From NCBI GenBank assembly GCA_900618425.1, contig UZAN01039968.1:33387-97386 (forward strand): DNA of 64,000 nucleotides, given 5' to 3'. The stretch is from Echinostoma caproni (lineage: Eukaryota > Platyhelminthes > Trematoda > Plagiorchiida > Echinostomatidae). The translations under genes and the position numbers were made by a program. Below, piece by piece: positions 22,801 to 34,800 of this stretch. Each line of letters starts with the position of its first letter. Position 1 is the stretch's first letter. The notes under the pieces were generated by a model. It ran no database searches and had not been told where the DNA came from. It saw only the letters and a list, made by a program, of their open reading frames with translations.

Positions 22801-25800
22801 AGAAACAATACTGACGAAACTCCACCATTTACCGTTTCCCTAAATAAAGTGGAACATCAAACGTATACATATTGCTAAACCCGAAAACGGAAACATCATT
22901 CCACAATTACCTCACAATTACTCGTAGGTAGTGCTATGAGACAAGTTATACTTTTATGGTCTGGTCATCCCTTAAACTTTATTCGCACGCATAATCAGCA
23001 GTTCATCCAGTCAGTCATACTTGCTAAGGACTAGAGACCCGAGTTTTACTCCTACCACAGCTAACAAGCAGTTATTACCCGCCCTTCAGTTCGGGATTTG
23101 AACTCCAAGTCGATGGAAAACTTGTGTATTAGCTATCTTATAACCAGCTCAAACTGGAACTGAAATGAATCACCAATTCAAGTTTGTTCACATTGTGGAA
23201 CATCTAATACTAACTAAAGAGTGAATTCATAGAATATACTTCGTTGTATATTAGAAAGTCGTGATCAAATGTATGATACTGACTGTGTTCAATGGTAACG
23301 ATAACACTAAATCTAACCCTGCTACACGGTCTTTTTATATTTCTTTCTAAGTATGTGGGTATTCGTTTGCAGATCATCTTCTATCCGTATATAGTTGTGA
23401 ATACGCAAGGTTGAAACTGAGCGAATGGAGATGAACCATTTCAGTCGAACTCACTGATGTTCTAGCTGGAAGTTCAAGTGTCCGGTAAACCAGTCATTGA
23501 ATAAGGAGTGTTCAACGTTACATGTAGCCTTCGCTTGTAAGGGAAGCCAGGCCTCAGCACGATCATAGTCCACTTCCATGGGTACGTGGTTTGATTGACT
23601 CACCCAGGAGAACCAGTGACTTTCACAGACGCTTGACAAGTAGGAAGCATTACCAATAAGAGTAGGAAGATAAAAGGCAAAAAATAGGAAGAAATGATCC
23701 AGCATTCTGATAAAAGTACAACACACAAATCATCCCCTCGCGTCTGTGTATCGCACGAAACTCTTGAAACCTCGTCCTTTTATGTACCTTTCACCGCAAG
23801 TCTAAACTTTCTTCTTATGAGCATAAGTTGAATAATTCTCCGAGTCATTTATTGACAGAATTAGGCAGAGTACATTATGTGATTATGTTCATTAGGTTTT
23901 TGCTCATCAAGAGACTGATTACTGAAAGAATTAATACCATAGAGGAGTGATTCTAGCAACGTTCACTTTGGCGTAAAATTTCAAATGAAGCCAATAAGCT
24001 TCTTTTTGGTGCATGTATCCTTCCCCCTTTTTCTTTGCAGATTTTAGTTAAAGTGCATAGAAAGTATTGAGGGATTATCCTAATACACAACTCGGTTTAT
24101 TGGTTTCTTACATTTGAAAATATACAGACTATCCTGGTTGGTTCAAATTTTATTCGAAATTCACTGTCCATCTATTCATGCAAGAGATTGAATAGTCTAC
24201 ACCTCGATCTTTAGCCAAAATCCACACCCGTAATCCTTTAGTCAAAACCCGCAATGCTTTAGCCACGACCAGTACTCCTCTAGTTTCAATGCACAAACCT
24301 TGCTCATATCGCTGTAGGCGAGTCAGTTAAAAAGATGTCGGAGGATTATGAGGTCAACGAAATTTAAAAAAAATTATTTTCTTCACATGTTGGCTAAGAA
24401 ATGAGAAGTTGTGGCAGTTGCTTGCTGCATCACACGTTGATTGAAGAAGGTTTAAACGATGTGTCCGTATCGTCAAACCATTTGGCGTATCTTGGATGGC
24501 CTCAATGTTTTCATTGAACCGGTTTTATTGTGCTCAGTAAAAAGCGAATTGAAGAGTTAAAAACGCTTACCGGTTAGAATTTACTGAAGATTTCGTTTAA
24601 ACCTCCAATCAACATTTACTGCATGTGACTGCCACACCTCATTTATTAACCAAGCTTTGCAACATCACCATGTGTAGAAAAAAAATTTCAATTTTCGTTG
24701 ACCTCAGAATCTTCCGCTAATTTTTGATCTGACGCGCCAACGGCAATACGACTAAAGTTTGTGCGTTATGGCTAGAACGTACTGGTCGTGGCTAAAGCAT
24801 TGCGGGTTTTGGCTAAAGGATTATGGGTCAAGGCTGAAGGACTGCTTGTTTTAGTTGGAGCTTGTTGTGAAAAGGTGTAATAGCTATATACACAACCGTA
24901 TTATTTGCGATTTAGAGTTCGAAATCGGGCTCATTCAGTGAACCTTCATGATGGAAATTAAGGCAATATTTTTTAAATCTGCAGCTTATTAAAACGAAGC
25001 CAGATATTGCCCAAACATATGCATGCATTGTTCGGATCTAAGTACTCTGTCATTGATCAAGTGTTAGTCTGACCAGACTTCCTAAAATATCAAGAGAATC
25101 GGGTCAACGTCCTCAACTAGGGTCGTGGCAACACCTAGTTTTGATTTGGTAGTTGATGCTACAGTGCGCTTTGATGATTTGATCGACTATTTGTTGTCGC
25201 CATGTTTGCATAATCTTTCAGAGTACTGAATCAGGGAGAAATAATAAAAATGTTTCGACTTCATTGTAAACCAGGCTGGAGATTATTAAAATATTCTACT
25301 GCCACTAGTGAGAGTTACGCTCCCGAGACCTCTGCGAATGGTGAAAATCCGAGAAGTATTGGTGTTCCACTGATTTCATTATTAATGTATAATTTAGGGT
25401 TTTTAATTCCTTCCATAATCTTGTGCACATTTCCGACTTCATCATAAGCACTTTATTTTTTCATTTTCGCTGTTTTTCTCCCTTTTACTGAATACAGAAC
25501 GATACAATTTTCAGAAAGAGGAACTGGCCAATTCAATGGCTGCCGTACTACAAACTAAAAATGATATGCACTCTTAAATTTAAGCACAATTTTAACAACC
25601 CATACAGTTCTATATTAGTACTCACCAATGAAGTATGCCTCAGCTTTAATGATGAAAACCATAATTTATGTAGCTGTAGTATTGATGGTAATGCCGATTG
25701 TGACAATAAGATGAATATATTACCAAAAAGACTAAAATGGCGTTTCCGAAGGCACCATTTCATCAGGTGCCTCATCAGATTGTGCAGTATCTNNNNNNNN

Positions 25801-28800
25801 NNNNNNNNNNNNNNNNNNNNNNNNNNNNNNNNNNNNNNNNNNNNNNNNNNNNNNNNNNNNNNNNNNNNNNNNNNNNNNNNNNNNNNNNNNNNNNNNNNNN
25901 NNNNNNNNNNNNNNNNNNNNNNNNNNNNNNNNNNNNNNNNNNNNNNNNNNNNNNNNNNNNNNNNNNNNNNNNNNNNNNNNNNNNNNNNNNNNNNNNNNNN
26001 NNNNNNNNNNNNNNNNNNNNNNNNNNNNNNNNNNNNNNNNNNNNNNNNNNNNNNNNNNNNNNNNNNNNNNNNNNNNNNNNNNNNNNNNNNNNNNNNNNNN
26101 NNNNNNNNNNNNNNNNNNNNNNNNNNNNNNNNNNNNNNNNNNNNNNNNNNNNNNNNNNNNNNNNNNNNNNNNNNNNNNNNNNNNNNNNNNNNNNNNNNNN
26201 NNNNNNNNNNNNNNNNNNNNNNNNNNNNNNNNNNNNNNNNNNNNNNNNNNNNNNNNNNNNNNNNNNNNNNNNNNTTTCGCAGATTTTCTAGTTTCCCCGA
26301 TTACGTGATAGATGTTTTACTGGTCTGTTCCACTAAGTTGTAAACATAGCTATGAAGACCAGCTGGTGTTAACTGTTGAACATCACGCTGCTTCTTAATT
26401 TTACTGAATATTCTTCAATGATGTTTGAATTATTTCAAAAAACCTTTCAATGCCATATTTATACTTATATGTCAGAACTCCCCGCGAGAAATATAACCAA
26501 ATATAATAAAATCGGCAATATATCTAGGAACAGCAGTATTTCAGTCTAGAATGAACTCGGGGCAGAGGTACTATTCATTTAACAACTTTCCATCAAAAAA
26601 CTGAATTGAAAACCTAAAATACATTAATAGAGAGGCAATCGAAAGATTAAACCGAGACTTCAAAAGTGTAAAAATGGAGCTCATCATTTAAAATACCTAA
26701 CAAACGGAGCACTGCTGCACTGGTGATTGGTTTATTATGCGTAAACTCCGAGCCCCTCGAATAAACTTAAACTATGGTAACCATCCGTACCTTGTTTAGA
26801 GTGCTGGTGTATGATTATTTGCAAATGACGAGGTGAGTACATATTAAACATGATAAATTTAGATCAAGTTCTGTAGTGTTGTTTTAAAATGAATGGAATT
26901 CGAAAAGTCTTGATACAACAACTTCATACTCGGCTTAGCACTTTATCAAAGAAAATTCAGTGAATTAGATTCCCTAGTTGAACTGAAGCCCTGATATTGA
27001 TGGCCTACTAGAGACTACTGAAATTAGGTATTTCTTTCACGTTGATCAAAAACATGGTTACCGATAATTGAATAGCAGAATAGTCTCAATAAAACTATTG
27101 TGGTAATTCACAAAGCATAGCTTACCGAACAAGAAAGAAGTATCCCAAACAGCCCCAAAAACCAAAATAGCGATGGTATAACAGGAATAACTTCATGTAG
27201 AATGCGGCAACCCAAGCGAGATCCTGAAAGTTATAAAATCGGTTAAATAGGTTATTAAGCCAACTACTAACAAGTAAGCACTGTTACATCAATATATGGT
27301 TGACATTAGATCATCTGTCATGGATAACAATTTTCAACGACAAGTGATATGTTCATTTAGTAGGGATATTTTCTTTTGTTGCTTAGTACTCCAACAAATA
27401 ATAATTGAGTACAACTGAGGCGAACCTTCTTGATAACTGATTAAAGGCCGCACTGACTCCGGTTATGCGTCCACAGAATCTGAAAGGTTTTTCCTTCTGT
27501 CGCAATTGCTTTCCAGTTCCATGGACGCGGATCTTTCACGTGCAAGATGATTGTTTATGTATCGACTGCGAATTTATTTTTATTTTGCTACATCTTCTCT
27601 AGAATACTCCTTTTAACATGTTGATGGTAATCTACCAACCGGAACAGATTTTGTACGGGATGATTTTCATACAAAAGAGGGATCATCTTAAATGCGACAG
27701 AAATGGTTATAGGTTGAAGATGATTCATGAGAAAATGAATGATATTTACTGTTTACACATAAGTGCAGAAAAACATAACAGTTCAATATGACAAACTACG
27801 AAAACCTTATTTCATAGTGTTTGGTTTATAACTCAGATGTGTAAACTATTGTGAATACCAAGTGACCCGTTCTCTCGTGCGATCTTTTGATCTGTATTCA
27901 TTCATTCATTGGTGTGTGCCAAACCAACATGGGTCAACCAACAGAATTATTTTGTTTTACCAAACGTTGTTTACTCAAAATAGAACCATACGATACACCT
28001 TGATTAGCTCGTCCGATGCACGTCATTAGTTCCTGGTTTAATAGCGCTTGACAAACGCGAAAGTGAAATTGTATCCTGAGTGATTTTTTCTCACTGAACC
28101 TTTTGGGTTCATGGCGTACTATTTGTATTGCCTTGCAGGTTTATATTTAACTCCGACCCGAGGGGAAATCTCTGCTAGTGCTTCCCCGCATTCGTGCAAC
28201 CCGGTGGTTAGATTGCCCATATCGCCGCTCCCTCTATGGTCGCGAAGTTTCGTATCACCTTGATATACGAGAACAGGAGCCCGGGGGATATATTATTGAG
28301 CATCTGTGTTTACTACACTAAACTGGGAGAGCCCAGAGGGTCTTGCGATACAACCCAACTCAAATTTAGTTTCTTGTGTCTTTAGAATCTAATATTAATT
28401 AATAATACACACTGCTTAAGGTTTCATGCATTTGGGTCTTATCTATCTCTTCTATTCACATACTAATTTTGGTAATGTTTGATAGTGGGACCACTTTCCT
28501 CACAGAAGTTGTTGGCTGACTTTTGACTGTGAGGTTATTGCTTAATAATTATATAATTTTATCACTATTTGAAAGTCTATGGTAGATGTGAAATAGTTTC
28601 ATTTATTTTTGAATTATAAACTGATTTGATATGACCAAATTATTCACTCCAGATGGTTTCTTGTCACTGGCCAGTTACCTCCTGGAGAAAAACGGTTGCC
28701 TATTCTAATCTACAGCCTTCTTGAGGAAAACGAAACATAATTATTTGCTATACGTTCAGCGGATCTCAATTTTTGATTTATTGGTCATCATCAGTTGAAG

Positions 28801-31800
28801 GAAAATTATGCAAAAATGTTTCATCGTCAAAAATGCCCGTAGGGTCATGCTGTCAAGCTTTCTTTTAAATTCCATTTATCTACTAGTTTTGTTCGTATTC
28901 GTGGCCTTAACGTCATTCCTGATAAATGACTCATCAATGCGCCTAGAGTAAATACAGTTCCTTAAAAAACCTTCACAACCAGTAATCGCCCAGTCGTAAG
29001 TTGTGCGAAGTACTGTATTGCAAATACATAGTTCCTCCATCTGTTTCTATTTCCTTACGCGTCTACGTCTTCAGCTAGTTGCCTCTTGTATGTACGCAAA
29101 CAGGCGAAATTGAATGAGTTGTTCTAAAACTTCTAGGAAATGTAAAACTCACCTCCCAACGCTTCCATAAGAAAATATACCGAAATGACATGAATTGGAA
29201 GTAAATCGGGAACAGGAGCGGTGGAAAGACTGATAATTGAAACGGGAAGAAAAGAGTGAAGTAAACAATAATTAGAGGAATTGGGATAATAGAGAGCATT
29301 AGTACACTAGTTATTCAGATTTCCTCGTTGAATATTCATGAGAATTTAGTTTTTCTTCATATCGCTACAATTAATGTTACGGGAGGAGAATACTTTTGTT
29401 TCATTACAAAGGTTTAATAGCAAACAAAAATCATTTTCCTCTGGCAAAATAGATCTAGCACTGTTTTTTATTTACTTAAATTTACTTAACTGCATTGTTT
29501 GAATTCACTAGTAGTATTTTGGTAAACAGACCAAATGAGATATGAGAGTGATTGGTTCAGAATTAAAGAAAAAATTAGAAAACTTTCGTATGGGAAAGAA
29601 TGAACTAGAAATGTGTCCGTCAGTATGTGGACTGATAAGCTTGACGCGAACTATCACGGTGAAGGCTGTTTCTAAAAGTTTCAGCCTTTTATGTCAGCAG
29701 GACGGAGAGTGAGAAAATAATATTTTTCTTGGACCTCCTATGGGTTGGGAAGTATTGCAATTTACGACTGTCTTCTCGACAGTTTCAATCGACATATTCA
29801 TCTTTTGGACCAGCCAGTACTATGTATTTTCTGTTTCCATGTCAGGATTCCAATAAGAAACCTTCGGGATAGGGGTTCACACTCGTATCCCTGAGCTATA
29901 GAGTCGATGACCTTCAGACTGTGCGAATGGCTCAGTCGGTTTATACGATGAGTGTTTGGATTAGTATATCCGGTTTCTCACAGGCACTAAACACTCGTGG
30001 TATTGAAAAATTTCGATCCATAATAAATTTGAACAAGCAAATCCGAAGACAACACTTCGAGAGGAATTTCTCTTATATATTCTGATTGTTAGCTTACGTA
30101 TAACACTAAACAAAATAGACAAATGAAGCGAATTAAGAAGGCTAGGTTTAACCGTGTGTGTTTGTGTATTGTACTTACACACGTACAGTTCACAATACAA
30201 ACACAATCACGACTGAACCTAACTAGATTTCCTAACTTACTTCATTTGTCTACCTTGTTCAATGTTATACGTACGCGACGGATGAGAGCATGGGGAAGGA
30301 ATTCTGACTTACCGGTTCAAGCTCACTGTATTGTTAGATAAATAAAAGTGATCCACGAATAAAACCAATTCAGTAAATCTCAGCAAGATTGTATTTGGGA
30401 ACCCTAATGACTACATGCTAACATGAGTGTTCATTTCAGGTATCGTTTTAGTTTGCCACTCGATATTTGATAGTCAGGAGCTTCGAGGTAGTCAAATTAG
30501 TCCACTCTTCTAGTGCTGCGCAAAAAAGAGTTAGACGAAGTACTACTAAGCCACTCAAGTTTGGTGCACTTGCTGTTTATCAAACAAAAGGCTATGTAAA
30601 GGGTAGTATATGAATGACACGACCAAATTTATTAGAGGCACACGGCTAGTTTCACAGTCCTTGCCGCTCGTCAGGAACGCTTATCAGGTAATTCTCGTCA
30701 TTCCTATACTTGTGTTCTCAAAGAGAATTAGGTAAGACAAATAGTTCCTAGCTGCGAGGGCGTTTTATGTTGCCAAACTACTACGTACTGTTATATATGA
30801 ACTTGAGACAGACTCGAAGATGCAGAACTTTCTCCAGAATTAGGTTTGGTTAGAACTGCCTTAGTTAATTTAACGTCTCCATTCATGTAGACATAAAACG
30901 CGACGTTTACTAGCAGCGTTCGGTGTGCACCGTGATAATACGGTAAGTACAAATATATTAATCAGGCAAGGACTATCATTGCCATGATTATTGTTATATC
31001 TTTTGAAGCTTATTCCAATCCATAATTTTCTAAGAATCCGGTAGACCACAGTTGATTGTGACTAACTTTCTATGACCTGTGTACTCATCAAAATGCACCG
31101 ATATCAGAATAGTTACAATTGAGATTTTTTAAATAAATAAAATTCCTACGTTGTATGCTTTCTCCGTTGAAACTCTTGATTGATTGGAAATAATGTGGTC
31201 ATTTAATGCAAGAGTATGGGTTAGTTAGCTTTTGTGGAAAACCATAAAGTTACTATCGATCTACTTTTGATCGACCGGGTGATATGCTTCCTGCCATTGT
31301 CCAGACATATACAAATTAGACAAAATGTCATGACAGAGACTGATCGAAACCTTAACTCCATGTTTGACCTAGTCTCGTATTTGACCTTCCGTTTCTCTGA
31401 GCCCCTGTGTGTGTGAGTGATCCAAGTATATGTTTCCTTGTTGTGACTATGTTGATTCTACCTGGCATGCCACTTAAAATAAATAAACTGATGAAATTCA
31501 CGAGTAGAGTTTAGGTGAGACACATCATTTCGTCTTTCTTTGCGATTAAAAGATAGCCGTTCTCTGAAAACCATTCCAATAAATTTGTATGTGCAGGAGT
31601 AGTTGCGTAACTTGTGAAACTTTTTACTTGCATTGCAGTCAAAAATGTTTACTGGCAGTCACAAAGAGTAAAATATACAAATCTTGGAAACATAAAACGA
31701 GGAATATGCCGTCAAATGTACACAAATTCTGACCTTATTCAATCAGAACCTGGTCCACGTTAGTTTGGAGTCCGATCAGGTATGATGTAGAGGAATTATT

Positions 31801-34800
31801 ACAAATGCTAATACAAGAATGTAGATGTCGGATGGATGGACAAGTGAACGGAAGAAAGTGACAATAGGGTGGACCAAGGGACATTGGATGAAGAGAGTCA
31901 TCTGGAATCTTATTGGTAAGTTTACTGCCACAATTGATGCGACCATCAATAAGTCCTTTGATTAGGCAGCGAACTGAAATCAAGCATACACGATGGATCA
32001 CAAAATCACGGCAAACGGTTTGGAAGTCTTGTTCATAGGGGCCAGGAAACACATAAAGGGAGAAATAGAGTAAACATGGATAAACGCGTAGGTGAAAAAG
32101 TAGAAAAATACATCTATGAAGTACGGAACCGCACGAGTTTCCGTGATTGGATCAACAAGGGGTATTTCAGTCATCCTAAACATTTGTGGGTGTGAGCGTG
32201 ACGGCGACACTGAAGATCTTTAGTCTAAACAGAGAGTTACAGTTAACGTATCCGAATCCATTGTATAGGTAAAGCGGGAAAGACTACACATACACTCCAG
32301 GTACTTGGTTCTGTTAAGTGTGAGACAGGATTAGTTGAAAAACGTTTAAATTCCTGATGGATTTTTTGTGAAAGTATGAAATTCTAAAGCAAAACAAATT
32401 GTCTTACACAAAACAAAATCATCAGCATAATCGCCAAGAAAAGGGTGTTTTGTTTGAATAATAGTCTGTCAAACTAAACACCATCTGCAAAATAAAACAG
32501 CATTTTTCAAAATTCATATCAAAAGCTTCGTATTAGGACAGAGCAAGGGTCACATTCCATTGTCAACAACAGTGTAGTACATAAGTGCATACCTAAGAAA
32601 GAATAAAAGCATGTCTCAAAGGGTTCTTGATTGAACCGGTCACAAGATCTTTTCGAAGAATATATTCAATGCTTATACCGCTAAAACAGGCGATTCAAAC
32701 GAAAAACTAGCATGTGAATAGAAAGAAGATGCAACTTACTGAAGTAAAAGTATTTGTCCTGATGCTGATATGGCATGTGCCAAGACCATTTACTGTTTTT
32801 GGAGGCCGCGCGGACCGGGAGCTCCTTGCCGACCACAAAAAGTGGTTCTAATCGAATATCCGGATCTTTGTCAATCTGGTAAGAAAAAGGAGGATTGATA
32901 GGTGAAAATAGATTAAATGTATGTTTTTGCAATAAAAAGGGTATGAGAACCTTCCATTAACCACGTTTTAAACCTTGAATGAATCTCAGTCAACAGGGTA
33001 AGAATGCATATTCAGTGATTTGGCCATAAATTTATCAGTTTTTGGTTTTTACATTACAGATAAAGCCTCTTTTGAAGTTTGATCGCAAATATAAAAGATA
33101 TTGAAAGAATGCAGGAAGCGCTGCATTCGCAGTGATTGAAATAAAACCAATGAAAATAACTGAAACTTAGAGCTTGCTAAAATACCCGTTTGAAAACGGA
33201 ATTCTTATTCCGTTTTGACTGACTTGACTCCTTACATCCAAGATCTCATTCCTCTGATCCCAGTTCTTGTCAAAGCGTCGCATATTTGCTGGTTTCGCTC
33301 TATTCTGCCCTTTGAGACATCAAGAAACCATAAATTGTCTACCTTACTCTTCGGAGTGATTGCCCAAGAGATACATTACTCTAATTATTTAAGATGATAA
33401 TAAAATGAGGTCAGAGTTCCAGTTACATCGATTTTGCCCTATGACCATATGAATCAAATAACAAAACAGTGAATCAGTTATTGGTCCTAAGGAAGATCCA
33501 CCAACCGACGAGGGGAAGTTGTTACAAATCTGATGAACGGGCAACCGAAACTGTCAACCATTCTATCTATTAGTTTCAAATTAGGTCAAGTACCTCCTGC
33601 AGTTGTCTTGAAAAGGTTGGTTGGATCTTCCCCAACACACAACATACGAGTACAAAATACAAGCTAAAGGGCTGCCTTTAACTTATCTCTTTACATATAT
33701 CATACTTGTAGAATTAAATTTTTATTATTATTTGCATGTCAATCCTTAGCATATGGGGAATCCAATCCTCAGGTACTCCTTTTGGCACTGATTATGATGA
33801 TTCCTCGTGTTTGCCCAACGTTATATATAATATATTTGACGTAATGTATGTGGTGTCACTAGTTGTTGTCTTTCCTTTCATGAATAAGGCAGTTTGATAA
33901 TCTTCATTGTAAGACAAGTATAAACAATGAGGCAAGCTGTCGGCTTCATTTTATCTCATGTAGTGGGAGTACGCGATGCACTGATCATCATTATCTGAGT
34001 CAATAAAAGCTATTCCTCGCTCGATCAGTTATGAGGTAAAAAGATTGGTTTCAACTGTTTACCTAGAATCTTTTATGTTTTGTACTAGATTTACTTTAAT
34101 CCCAGGTGTATGCCCGCATCTGTTCACATGTTAAATACTCCAACCTTTGCACATTCTTCCATCACCTATGACCTGGCATGAGGGTTTCAGAACCCTAACC
34201 AGGACACTGGGTCCCGTAAGGATCCCTGGCTGGGGACCCCGGAGATCATGATCACCGATGGTTTAATACACTGAATGATATGGCTAAGTGTCGTAAACAG
34301 TGGCGTTCATGCATTTACCTAATATTCTTGCAACCGCTGTCTATATGAATTCTCTATCGTCTGAACATTCCAATCTCCATTCTGCTCTGTTATCCAAACG
34401 GGCGGCCAAAAAGACAGTAACCAAAATTGGCGAAGGATGTTGCGTGGTTAATGGTTATAAAAACTGAAACTGAAAATATGACTCCCCAACTACTTCACAG
34501 AAGTGGCTATATTTTTGAATGCTCGTTGTGCTTTTCATTTTTAATCAGCTGGGTTTGCCGTGACTAACTGTTGAAGTTGTATCTTTGCGTTCATTTAAAC
34601 TCTTCTTTATATGAACACTTTCATCGGTCTGAATTTCTTTCCACTGTTGTTTTCTCCGTGTTCGAATGTCAACATGAACGCCTCGTATTGTGAACCGATA
34701 CTGAGTCTTGATTGATCGTGTTGGCTTTGGCTCTGTTATTTGTGGCCTGTAAAATAAATTGATTGTTCCTCACTTGGTCAGACAGTTAAGATACTCTTCT

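Larger units (their letters stand above)
20795..23454 (-). other. desaturase intron 6, 2.7 kb
   Basis: Donor GTGAGT, acceptor AACATCAG. It is mostly filled by a Rex1-like LINE on the same strand (about 21.0-22.5 kb). Between 22.5 and 23.4 kb I see nothing recognisable. Confidence 0.85.
23632..27125 (-). other. desaturase intron 5, 3.5 kb, with foldback repeat and N gap
   Basis: Donor GTAAGC, acceptor TTGTCAAG. It contains the 24.2-24.8 kb inverted repeat and a 482-N gap. No gene is visible in the remaining sequence. Confidence 0.85.

Noticed and set aside
24205..24843. A CRISPR-like array, because of repeated CTTTAGCC strings
   Set aside because: The strings are short and imperfect and lie at the mirror ends of an inverted repeat in eukaryotic intron sequence; there is no spacer array.
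29874..29945. tRNA gene or SINE at 29.9 kb (TGGCTCAGTCGG)
   Set aside because: The A-box-like string has no B box at the right distance downstream; a B-box-like GGTTCACAC lies upstream, in the wrong order.
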